Of a DNA stretch of 59,817 nucleotides, positions 44,312-53,091 are shown piece by piece. The notes under the pieces are model-generated. The model saw nothing but the letters and a program-made list of their open reading frames with translations. It did not search any database and was not told the origin of the DNA. The position numbers and the translations under genes were made by a program. This DNA comes from CAJXZP01 sp963974475 (lineage in GTDB: Bacteria > Bacteroidota > Bacteroidia > Flavobacteriales_G > Salibacteraceae): NCBI GenBank assembly GCA_963974475.1, contig CAXBCR010000022.1:1-59817 (forward strand), read 5' to 3'. Within the stretch, counting starts at the first letter, position 1. Every line of letters starts with the position of its first letter.

Positions 44312-47300
44312 ATGAAACTATTTTATTCTGCTATAGCTTTTGGGCTATTCTTGGTATCTCCATTTCTGTATGGGCAACAGGTACTTACCGGAAATCAAGC
44401 AAAAAGTTTGATTCCCAATACCGATTTAGTACGTACCAGTGCGTATGGAAAAATTCCATCATTCATCAAATATGAAGCGGGTGCGCAACCCAATACGTTG
44501 GAATATATTTCGAACATTGAAAAGAACTTAAAACTAAGTGCCAATATGGGCTTACGTTTAATTTCAGAAACTACCGATGATTTGGGGTTTACCCATTTCA
44601 AATTTCAAGAAACTTTTAATGGAATTGATTTAGAATCTACCGCGTGGATAGTGCATTCTAAAAACGGAACGGTACATTCTCAAAATGGGTTTATTCACCG
44701 CAGTATTACTTCCAGTCAGAATGCTTCCATTACCGCTGAACAATCGGTGCAATATGCCATGAATCATGTAAATGCATCGGCCTACAGATGGGAAAACCCG
44801 GCAGAAGAAGCGCTTATTAAAAGAGAACAAGACAACGAACAAGCTACCTTTAAACCGCAACCTACCTTAGTATTTGTATCTAAAACAGATGCCTATACCG
44901 AAAGCGATTTTAGTTTAGCGTATAAAATGAACATCTATGCTTCTCAGCCATTATCCAGACAATGGGTATTTGTAGATGCTCAAAATGGAGCAGTTATAAA
45001 AACCATCGACCAACTACATCATACCGATGCGCAAGGAACTGCCAATACAGGTTATAGCGGTACCCGAAGCATCACCACCGATAGTGTGAATGCTACTAGT
45101 TTTCGCTTACGTGAAACAGGTAGAGGAAATGGAGTGCAAACCTTTAATATGTTAAGGACCACTAACTATTCTAGCGCGGTTGATTTTACCGATACGGATA
45201 ATAGCTGGAATAACGTAAACACACAATTAGACCAATATGCTACTGATGCACATTGGGGCGCAGAAATGACCTACGATTACTATTTAAACCAACACAACAG
45301 AAACAGTATTGACGGAGCTGGTTTTAGATTAATTAGCTACGTTCACTATGATAACGGATACAACAATGCTTTTTGGGATGGTCAACGAATGACATACGGA
45401 GATGGAGCCGATGCACCATTAACGTCTTTAGACATTGCAGGTCACGAAATAACCCACGGGTTAACATCTAATTCTGCCAATCTAGATTACCTTAACGAAT
45501 CGGGTGCTTTGAATGAGTCGTTTAGCGATATTTTTGGTACAGCTATCGAAAGCTATGCCCGACCAAATAACTGGAACTGGACGGTAGGTGAAGACCTTGG
45601 AAGTGCTTTTCGTTCGTTGTCTAATCCAAATGCGATGGGTGATCCCGATACCTATTTCGGTAACAATTGGGCTCCACTAAATGGTGCAGATAATGGGGGT
45701 GTACATACCAATAGTAGCGTGCAAAACCACTGGTTTTATTTACTATCTGCTGGTGGCACTGGAACCAATGATAACAACGATTTTTACAATGTTACTGGAA
45801 TAGGAATCTCCGATGCGGCAAAAATCGCTTTTAGAAACCTTACCGTTTATTTAGTTCCTACTTCCAATTTTGCGGATGCACGATTTTATTCTATTCTAGC
45901 AGCTATTGATTTATATGGTGCATGTACTACAAATGTTGCCTCCGTTACCAATGCTTGGCGTGCGGTGGGTGTAGGCGCTGCTTATCAAAACAGTGTGACT
46001 TCTAATTTCTCATCCGATTTTCAGACTTCTTGTACTGCTCCATTAACCGTTAATTTCATTAACAATGCAAGTAATGGTCAGTCGTTTGTTTGGAATTTTG
46101 GAGATGGAACAACATCTACCGATAGAATACCTGTACATACCTACACTACTGCTGGAGCATACAATGTTTCATTAAGTGTGAATGGAGGTACCTGTGGAAA
46201 TTCTACGACTATTGATACCAATTATATTTTAATTAGCGATACGCTTCCTTGTATCATCATCATGCCAAAATCTGGTGTGGCTTCCACTCAAACTGCCTGT
46301 AGCGGTAAATTATTTGATAGCGGTGGTTCATTAAACAACTACGGAGATAATGAGTACTCTACCATTACCATTGCCCCAATAGGTGCCGATAGTGTTACTT
46401 TGAGCTTTTTAAGTTTTGATATTGAACCTGGTTCTGGAAACTCATGCGACTACGATTACCTTAGTATTTATGATGGTCCTTCTACCAATTCAGCTTTAAT
46501 AGGAAAGTATTGTAACAACAATGTGCCTAGCACAATCGGTTCTACCAATGGATATATAACTATTGAATTTTACAGTGATGGTGGCTCCACCAACAGCGGG
46601 TTTGAAATAGATTGGAATTGTACTCCTTCTACCACAGCTCCGGTTGCCGGTTTTTCTAACGATTTAAACACCACTTGTTCAGAGGCTGTTCAGTTTACCG
46701 ATTTATCGTTAAACGGACCTACTTCTTGGTCTTGGAGTTTTGGAGATGGACAAACATCTACGTTACGAAATCCATTGCACAAATTTGCGAGTTCAGGTAC
46801 CTTCACTGTTTCATTAACTGCTACCAATGCTTTCGGTACCGATGTGGCTACCAAAACCAGTTTGGTGGTTGTAAATTATTCTGGATCAGTAACCGCCACT
46901 TCTACTACCGTTTGCCAAGGTTTGTCTGACACATTAATTGCAACCGCAGGTGGAAATAACTTATGGTATGCAGATGCACATTCCAATCAATACCTGTTTG
47001 TAGGTGATACATTTATTACTCCTCCATTAATGGTAAGTACTCCTTACTACGTAGAACAAGAAACCAACACGGTTTCCGTATATGGAGGTCCGGCCGATAA
47101 TAGCATTGGAGGCGGTAATTCTTTTAACGGTGATCAAAGTTTAATTTTTGACGTCACCTCTCCAATGGTTTTAGAACAAGTAGATGTGTATGCCGGCAAT
47201 GCGGGTGTACGTATTATTGAGCTACGAAATTCTACAGGAACCATACTCGATACTGTTTCTGTAAATCTTCCTGCTGGAAAAAGCACGATTGATTTAAATT

Positions 47301-47800
47301 TCGTTATTCCTACCGGAATAGATTACCAATTGGGCGTAGAATTGAACTCTCGCCCTGGGTTATTTAGAAATAGCAATGGAGGCGTTTATCCATATAATGT
47401 AGGTGGAAAAGCGAGTATCACTGGCACCACTGCTTCGGCTGCTGGGTATTATTATTTCTTTTACAATTGGAAAGTAAAAGATATTCCTTGTACCAGTCCT
47501 AGAGTTGAAGTAATCGCTACCATTGATATTTGTACGAGTGTAGCCGAATTAGCAAACAACTTTAACGTATCCTTATTTCCAAATCCGGCTTCCAAAGAGT
47601 TTACCATTCAATTACCTGAATTGAATGCTGCGCAAACTGCCAATTTGATGATTGTAAATTCATTGGGTCAATTGGTGAAACAAACCAGTATTTCTAATCG
47701 TAATTACACCGTAAATTCTTCCAAATGGGCAAAAGGAATTTACTTAGTGCATATTTCGATTGGAAACGAAACGGTCACCAAAAGAATGGTGATTAAATAA
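44312..47800 (+). CDS. M4 family metalloprotease, T9SS type A cargo (copy 1)
   Basis: A 1162-residue secreted thermolysin-like protease starting at ATG 44312. It has a signal peptide ending LYGQQ, an FTP/PepSY-type propeptide (about 20-200) and a catalytic domain (about 245-565). The catalytic domain has zinc motif HEITH at about 377-381 and downstream ESFSDIFG carrying the third ligand Glu. Then come PKD (about 573-642, WNFGDG), CUB-like (about 660-770), a second PKD (about 780-855), a beta-rich domain (860-1070) and a type A sorting domain (1083-1162). It should be a secreted endopeptidase for nutrient peptides or predation. An intrinsic terminator follows. A paralogue with the same architecture lies directly downstream. 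Confidence 0.93.
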   Translation: MKLFYSAIAFGLFLVSPFLYGQQVLTGNQAKSLIPNTDLVRTSAYGKIPSFIKYEAGAQPNTLEYISNIEKNLKLSANMGLRLISETTDDLGFTHFKFQETFNGIDLESTAWIVHSKNGTVHSQNGFIHRSITSSQNASITAEQSVQYAMNHVNASAYRWENPAEEALIKREQDNEQATFKPQPTLVFVSKTDAYTESDFSLAYKMNIYASQPLSRQWVFVDAQNGAVIKTIDQLHHTDAQGTANTGYSGTRSITTDSVNATSFRLRETGRGNGVQTFNMLRTTNYSSAVDFTDTDNSWNNVNTQLDQYATDAHWGAEMTYDYYLNQHNRNSIDGAGFRLISYVHYDNGYNNAFWDGQRMTYGDGADAPLTSLDIAGHEITHGLTSNSANLDYLNESGALNESFSDIFGTAIESYARPNNWNWTVGEDLGSAFRSLSNPNAMGDPDTYFGNNWAPLNGADNGGVHTNSSVQNHWFYLLSAGGTGTNDNNDFYNVTGIGISDAAKIAFRNLTVYLVPTSNFADARFYSILAAIDLYGACTTNVASVTNAWRAVGVGAAYQNSVTSNFSSDFQTSCTAPLTVNFINNASNGQSFVWNFGDGTTSTDRIPVHTYTTAGAYNVSLSVNGGTCGNSTTIDTNYILISDTLPCIIIMPKSGVASTQTACSGKLFDSGGSLNNYGDNEYSTITIAPIGADSVTLSFLSFDIEPGSGNSCDYDYLSIYDGPSTNSALIGKYCNNNVPSTIGSTNGYITIEFYSDGGSTNSGFEIDWNCTPSTTAPVAGFSNDLNTTCSEAVQFTDLSLNGPTSWSWSFGDGQTSTLRNPLHKFASSGTFTVSLTATNAFGTDVATKTSLVVVNYSGSVTATSTTVCQGLSDTLIATAGGNNLWYADAHSNQYLFVGDTFITPPLMVSTPYYVEQETNTVSVYGGPADNSIGGGNSFNGDQSLIFDVTSPMVLEQVDVYAGNAGVRIIELRNSTGTILDTVSVNLPAGKSTIDLNFVIPTGIDYQLGVELNSRPGLFRNSNGGVYPYNVGGKASITGTTASAAGYYYFFYNWKVKDIPCTSPRVEVIATIDICTSVAELANNFNVSLFPNPASKEFTIQLPELNAAQTANLMIVNSLGQLVKQTSISNRNYTVNSSKWAKGIYLVHISIGNETVTKRMVIK

Positions 47801-47860
47801 CGATTTCTACCATTTTGAAAACTCACTAGGATTAATTCTAGTGAGTTTTTTTATGCCTTA
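47577..47860 (+). repeat. Near-identical 3' block shared by the two M4 genes (copy 1)
   Basis: 284 bases covering the sorting domain, the stop codon and the terminator. They match 51426-51709 with three silent differences, all near the 5' end. The flanking coding regions are clearly more diverged, and homology stops right after the terminator. Confidence 0.85.
47819..47852 (+). terminator. Intrinsic terminator of M4 protease gene 1
   Basis: ACTCACTAG, loop GATTAATT, CTAGTGAGT, then a T-run: a perfect 9-base-pair stem. It is duplicated exactly after the second protease gene. Confidence 0.9.
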
Positions 47861-48163
47861 ACATTGGCTCTTTTGAATTGGAAATAACCCAATATCTCGG
47901 TAACAAATGGAAAAAAGATTCACCCTAATCATTTTATTCGTTCCCTAAATCACATTTAAACTTCTTTAAATCCCAAGGGCATCGCCCGTTATTCGTACGT
48001 TTAATAAATTCGAGCAACGTTTAATGGCTAGTAAAAATCAATACGCCTTACATTTTTATATCCCTGAAATCAGGGATAGGCTTTTTGGGCTAGTTAAAGG
48101 GATATTCACACGTAGGGCACCTCCTACTTTTGAAGTATTCAATTAATTAAAAACATATAAATC
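47861..48163 (+). other. Intergenic region between the two M4 genes, with a -7 element
   Basis: No gene is seen. TACTTTTG at 48125-48132, 31 bases before the next ATG, is the likely -7 element. Two ACGTTTAA motifs lie at about 47997-48023, reminiscent of the ACGTTTAC arms upstream of ssb. Confidence 0.5.
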
Positions 48164-51100
48164 ATGAAAATAGTCAGTTTAGCGTTTACATTTTTGATTA
48201 TCCTTTTTGTATCTCCGGTCGTTTATGGGCAACAGATACTCACCGGAAGTCAAGCAAAAAATTTGGTGTCCAATACCGAATTAATCCGTACCAGCGCGTA
48301 TGGAAAAATACCATCATTCATAAAATATGAAGCGGGTGCCCAACCCAATACGTTGGAATATCTTTCGCACATAGAAAAGAACTTAAAACTAAGTGCCAAT
48401 ATGGGCTTACGTTTAATTTCCGAATCTACCGATAATTTGGGATTTACCCATTTCAAATACCAAGAAACCTATAATGGAATTGACCTAGAATCTACCTTTT
48501 GGATGGTGCATTCAAAAAACGGTTCGGTGTATTCTCAAAACGGATTTATTCATCGTGGAATTACCTCAAGCGAGGGTGCATCCATTACGGCTGAGCAATC
48601 TCTTCAATACGCGATGAATCATGTGAATGCTTCGGCCTACAAATGGGAAAACCCAGCAGAGGAAGCCTTTATTAAAAGAGAACAAAACAACGACCAAGCT
48701 ACCTTTAGACCACAGCCTACATTGGTATTTGTATCTAAAACAAATAGTTATACAGCTAGCGATTTTACTTTAGCCTATAAAATGAATATCTATGCTTCGC
48801 AACCCTTATCTCGACAATGGGTGTTTGTAGATGCTCAAAATGGAGCGGTTATTAAAACCATCGAACTATTGCATCACAACGATGCGCAAGGTACTGCCAC
48901 TACCGGTTATAGTGGTAACCGAAGCATCACTACCGATAGTGTGAATGCCACTAGTTTCCGTTTGCAGGAAACAGGTAGAGGAAATGGGATTCAAACCTTC
49001 AATATGCTGACTGGCACCGACTATGCGAACGCGGTTGATTTTAATGATACGGATAATAACTGGACTAACGCAAACGCGCAATTAGATCAGTATGCTACCG
49101 ATGCGCATTGGGGAACCGAAATGACGTATGATTACTATTTAAATCAACACAGCAGAAACAGTATTGATAATGCCGGTTTTAGATTAATTAGCTACGTGCA
49201 TTTTGATACTAGTTTTTTCAATGCTTTTTGGGATGGCCAACGTATGACTTACGGAGATGGAATAAACACACCTTTAACCACCTTAGATATTACTGGTCAT
49301 GAAATAACCCACGGGTTAACATCCAATACTGCGAATTTGGATTACTATGCCGAATCAGGCGCTTTGAATGAGTCGTTTAGCGATATTTTCGGTACCACAA
49401 TTGAACGCTACGCCCGACCAAATAATTGGAACTGGACTTTAGGGGAAGAACTAGGAAGTCCTTTTCGTTCGCTATCGAACCCAAAATCTTTGTGGTATCC
49501 CGACACCTATTTCGGTACCAATTGGGCTCCCTTAAACGGTGCCGATAATGGCGGTGTGCATACCAATAGTAGCGTGCAAAATCATTGGTTTTATTTACTT
49601 TCTATCGGTGCAACGGGAACCAATGATAACAACGATTTTTACAATGTTATTGGAATAGGAGTTAACGATGCTGCCGACATCGCATATCGAAGTCTAACGG
49701 TTTATTTAGGTCCTACCTCCAATTTTTCAGATGCCCGATTTTTTTCTATCCAAGCGGCCATTGATTTATATGGAGCCTGCACCACAAAAGTGGCATCGGT
49801 TACCAATGCGTGGCGTGCCGTGGGTGTGGGAGCTGCTTATCAAAACAGTGTGACTTCTAGTTTTTCATCGAATTTTCAGACCGCTTGTTCCGCTCCATTA
49901 ACTGTTAACTTCATTAACAATGCCAGCAATGGCCAGTCGTTTGTTTGGGATTTTGGAGATGGTATAACTTCCACCGACAGAGTTCCTGTACACATGTATG
50001 CCACTGCCGGAGCTTACAATGTTTCATTAACGGTAAATGGAGGCACTTGTGGAAATTCTACAACTATCGATACCAATTATATTTTAATTAGCGATACGCT
50101 TCCTTGTATTGTGCTTATGCCGGATTCGGGTACTGCGCCCGTTCAAACAGCCTGTAATGGTAAGTTATTTGATAGCGGTGGTTCATTAAACAACTATCAA
50201 AACAATTCGCATTCAACCATTACCATCGCCCCAATAGGTGCACAAAATGTTACTTTAAACTTTGTTAGTTTTGATGTTGAGCCTGGTGGCGGCACATGTT
50301 TATTTGACTACGTCAATATTTATGACGGACCTTCTAATAACTCTCCATTAATTGGGAAGTATTGCAACGACAATATTCCAAGTACCATTACCTCTTCCAT
50401 TGGTTTTGTGACTATTGAATTTTTTAGTGATGGATCAGTGAGTTTTGCCGGATTTGAAATAGATTGGAATTGTACCGCTTCCACCACAGCGCCAACAGCC
50501 AATTTTTCAAACGATATAAACGTGACTTGTTCAGAAGCGGTTCAGTTTACTGATTTATCTGTAAACGGACCTACTTCATGGTTTTGGGATTTTGGAGATG
50601 GACAGTCATCTACGCTTCGAAATCCATTACACAAATTTGCGAGTTCAGGTACATTCACGGTTTCTTTAACCGCTACCAATGCGTTCGGCAATGATGTAGC
50701 CACAAAATCAAGTTTGGTAGATGTTTCTTATTTTGGGTCGGTTACCGCTACTTCTACCATGGTTTGCCAAGGTATGTCCGACACGCTAATTGCAACCGCA
50801 GGTGGAAACAACAAATGGTATGCAGACGCGCATTCAAATCAATATCTATTTGAAGGAGATACATTTATAACTCCGGCACTTATGGTAAGCACGCCTTATT
50901 ATGTGGAGCAAGAAACGTATTCTACTTTCGAATATGTTGGCCCGGCTGATAATACCATTGATGGAGGAAACTTCTTTAACGGTAATCAAAGCTTGGTTTT
51001 TGATGTCACTACTCCACTTCTTTTGGAACAAGTAGATGTGTATGCCGTGAATGCAGACGTGCGTATTATTGAATTACGTAATTCTGCAGGGGTAATAATG

Positions 51101-51649
51101 GATACTGTAATGCGAAATATTCCTGCAGGTCAAAGCACGGTTGATTTAAATTTCACCATTCCTGTGGGGCAGAATTACCAATTAGGAGTAGCCCTAAACT
51201 CCCAACCTGGATTATTTAGAAATAGCAATGGAGCTTCATTTCCGTATAATGTTGGTGGAAAGGCTAGTATTACCGGCACCACCACTTCGGGTTCTGCCTA
51301 CTACTTTTTCTACAATTGGAAAGTTTCGGACGCTACATGTACGAGTCCAAGAATTGAAGTAATTGCTTACATTGATATCTGTACAGGTGTGAATGAATTA
51401 GCGAATGACTTTAAGGTATCCGTATTTCCAAATCCGGCTTCCAAAGAGTTTACCATCCAATTACCTGAATTAAACGCTGCGCAAACTGCCAATTTGATGA
51501 TTGTAAATTCATTGGGTCAATTGGTGAAACAAACCAGTATTTCTAATCGTAATTACACCGTAAATTCTTCCAAATGGGCAAAAGGAATTTACTTAGTGCA
51601 TATTTCGATTGGAAACGAAACGGTCACCAAAAGAATGGTGATTAAATAA
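48164..51649 (+). CDS. M4 family metalloprotease, T9SS type A cargo (copy 2)
   Basis: A 1161-residue paralogue of the preceding protease with the same order: signal peptide ending VYGQQ, FTP propeptide, M4 catalytic domain with HEITH at about 378-382 and ESFSDIFG, PKD, CUB-like, PKD, beta-rich domain, type A sorting domain. All catalytic residues are kept. The substitutions are spread over the propeptide and catalytic domain, for example KSLWYP replacing AMGDP near the active-site cleft, which may change specificity. The sorting domain is identical to copy 1. It has its own promoter, so the two can be expressed separately. Confidence 0.93.
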   Translation: MKIVSLAFTFLIILFVSPVVYGQQILTGSQAKNLVSNTELIRTSAYGKIPSFIKYEAGAQPNTLEYLSHIEKNLKLSANMGLRLISESTDNLGFTHFKYQETYNGIDLESTFWMVHSKNGSVYSQNGFIHRGITSSEGASITAEQSLQYAMNHVNASAYKWENPAEEAFIKREQNNDQATFRPQPTLVFVSKTNSYTASDFTLAYKMNIYASQPLSRQWVFVDAQNGAVIKTIELLHHNDAQGTATTGYSGNRSITTDSVNATSFRLQETGRGNGIQTFNMLTGTDYANAVDFNDTDNNWTNANAQLDQYATDAHWGTEMTYDYYLNQHSRNSIDNAGFRLISYVHFDTSFFNAFWDGQRMTYGDGINTPLTTLDITGHEITHGLTSNTANLDYYAESGALNESFSDIFGTTIERYARPNNWNWTLGEELGSPFRSLSNPKSLWYPDTYFGTNWAPLNGADNGGVHTNSSVQNHWFYLLSIGATGTNDNNDFYNVIGIGVNDAADIAYRSLTVYLGPTSNFSDARFFSIQAAIDLYGACTTKVASVTNAWRAVGVGAAYQNSVTSSFSSNFQTACSAPLTVNFINNASNGQSFVWDFGDGITSTDRVPVHMYATAGAYNVSLTVNGGTCGNSTTIDTNYILISDTLPCIVLMPDSGTAPVQTACNGKLFDSGGSLNNYQNNSHSTITIAPIGAQNVTLNFVSFDVEPGGGTCLFDYVNIYDGPSNNSPLIGKYCNDNIPSTITSSIGFVTIEFFSDGSVSFAGFEIDWNCTASTTAPTANFSNDINVTCSEAVQFTDLSVNGPTSWFWDFGDGQSSTLRNPLHKFASSGTFTVSLTATNAFGNDVATKSSLVDVSYFGSVTATSTMVCQGMSDTLIATAGGNNKWYADAHSNQYLFEGDTFITPALMVSTPYYVEQETYSTFEYVGPADNTIDGGNFFNGNQSLVFDVTTPLLLEQVDVYAVNADVRIIELRNSAGVIMDTVMRNIPAGQSTVDLNFTIPVGQNYQLGVALNSQPGLFRNSNGASFPYNVGGKASITGTTTSGSAYYFFYNWKVSDATCTSPRIEVIAYIDICTGVNELANDFKVSVFPNPASKEFTIQLPELNAAQTANLMIVNSLGQLVKQTSISNRNYTVNSSKWAKGIYLVHISIGNETVTKRMVIK

Positions 51650-51709
51650 CGATTTCTACCATTTTGAAAACTCACTAGGATTAATTCTAGTGAGTTTTTT
51701 TATGCCTTA
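51426..51709 (+). repeat. Near-identical 3' block shared by the two M4 genes (copy 2)
   Basis: Second copy of the 284-base block at 47577-47860, at a fixed offset of 3849 bases. It includes the sorting domain, stop codon and terminator. Confidence 0.85.
51669..51701 (+). terminator. Intrinsic terminator of M4 protease gene 2
   Basis: Exact copy of the terminator after the first protease gene: a nine-base-pair stem followed by a T-run. Confidence 0.9.
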
Positions 51710-51929
51710 TTATTCCTGTTTTTGGTTGTAGTTTGTTAGAATCCGTACCCCCAAAATGAAAAAACCATGCCTCCTAGTCGTTTTTTATGGGTTACGTAAA
51801 ATTAAATTGAAATTTTCTTTCGTTTATTACCAATACAAAACCTAAATCACATAAGTTATTGACATTAAATATATTAATAACTAATTTAAGGAAAATCAAC
51901 ACCGATAACCGCCTACTTTATCCGACAAC

Positions 51930-51958
51930 AAACGTTTACAAACGACTAGTAAACGTTT
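51930..51958. promoter_or_regulatory. Inverted repeat upstream of ssb
   Basis: AAACGTTTAC (51930-51939), 9-base spacer, GTAAACGTTT (51949-51958): perfect 10-base arms. Each arm is itself nearly palindromic around AAACGTTT. It could be an operator for a dimeric regulator or an RNA hairpin. It lies about 115 bases before the ssb ATG, in a 420-base region that otherwise contains no gene. Confidence 0.5.
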
Positions 51959-52074
51959 ATCTACCGACTAAAGTTTGGTGGGTGTTCAATCTTTGCATCG
52001 TCAAATTATTCAAACAACAGCTGTATCGAAATAGGACACGAAATCAATTTTATTTATTTGTTAAAACACATATC

Positions 52075-52416
52075 ATGAACAATTTAAAAAACAGAGTACA
52101 ATTAATCGGATTTATAGGTCAAGCGCCAGAAATTAAAACCCTTGACAACGGAAATAAATTAGCCAAATTCTCATTGGCGACTAACGAGACCTACAAAACC
52201 AAAGAAGGTAAAAAAGTAGATAATACCCAATGGCATAATGTAACAGCTTGGGGTACTACTGCTACGCTTATCGAAAAATATCTTACCAAAGGCCAAGAAG
52301 TGGCGATGGAAGGGAAATTGCAAAACCGCAAATACGATGACAAAAATGGCGTGACCCATTACGTAACCGACATTGTGGCAAACGAGATTCAATTTATTGG
52401 AAAAGCGAAAGCGTAG
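52075..52416 (+). CDS. ssb: Short single-stranded DNA-binding protein
   Basis: 113 residues from the ATG at 52075; an upstream frame to 51859 adds 72 unrelated residues. The OB-fold is complete: NNLKNRVQLIGFIGQAPEIK, LAKFSLATNETY, WHNVTAWG, EKYLTKGQEVAMEGKL, then VANEIQFI. The protein stops right after the fold, without the flexible linker and acidic tail (DDxPF) that housekeeping SSBs use to recruit partners. It is therefore probably a secondary SSB, for example one linked to competence, recombination or a mobile element. It is a single gene with a strong terminator and a long leader containing an inverted repeat. Confidence 0.9.
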   Translation: MNNLKNRVQLIGFIGQAPEIKTLDNGNKLAKFSLATNETYKTKEGKKVDNTQWHNVTAWGTTATLIEKYLTKGQEVAMEGKLQNRKYDDKNGVTHYVTDIVANEIQFIGKAKA

Positions 52417-52440
52417 ATTCACATTTACTACTATACCAAA

Positions 52441-52473
52441 AAAGCCATTCGAGCATAATCGAATGGCTTTTTT
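52441..52473. terminator. Bidirectional intrinsic terminator
   Basis: GCCATTCGA, loop GCATAA, TCGAATGGC with a T-run after it and an A-run before it. It can end both ssb and the convergent lipoprotein gene. Confidence 0.9.
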
Positions 52474-52514
52474 CGTTTTATTCCATGCCCGTAACAGGCA
52501 TTACAAATGAGGTA

Positions 52515-52967
52515 TCACTTCCACTCTGTTTCACTAGTTACCAGTGGTATATCTTTTACTACAATCGTTTTATGTTGCGTTTCTTCGGTGTAGTAAAGCA
52601 TACAAAAAGAATCATCAAAAGCGGTTGGGGTTGACTCCTTACCTATCACTTTTTTATCAATGGGGTAAAAACTAGCATCGATCCATGTGGTATCTCCACT
52701 TTGCTTAATAACAGTACATTTTTGCGCTTGGCCTTCATATACCATAGAGTCCAATGCCACTTTTTGAGTTGTCATAAATGCTAATCCAATTCTTCTTCCT
52801 TTATAGGCTGATGCCCCTCGAATAATTGGGATTTGAAAGGAATCCACAATCACTAAGCCCTTTGGGTTTTTAGTCACCGATTTGGTAGACGTGTTGCATC
52901 CCATTAAACTCACTATACTCACAAACCCTATTACGACTGCAAATAATACTGTTACCTGTTTTACCAT
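52515..52967 (-). CDS. Hypothetical lipoprotein
   Basis: 150 residues with a lipoprotein signal peptide (hydrophobic 5-22, LMGC lipobox with Cys at about 24). The remaining 125 residues are beta-rich and match no family I know (GRRIGLAFMTTQKVALDSMVYEG, TWIDASFYPIDKK). It is probably anchored in the inner or outer membrane. It converges with ssb through the shared terminator, and its 5' end faces the BNR protein gene. Function unknown. Confidence 0.7.
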   Translation of the reverse strand: MVKQVTVLFAVVIGFVSIVSLMGCNTSTKSVTKNPKGLVIVDSFQIPIIRGASAYKGRRIGLAFMTTQKVALDSMVYEGQAQKCTVIKQSGDTTWIDASFYPIDKKVIGKESTPTAFDDSFCMLYYTEETQHKTIVVKDIPLVTSETEWK

Positions 52968-53091
52968 ACCTTATCTTTTATAGGTGCAAATATCATTCAT
53001 TCTGATTAATCGTTAATTACCTGATTTGTATTATCTGCTAATTGGATTTCATCCAGTATTTTCGCAGTAACTATTATCTAATATTCGTACC

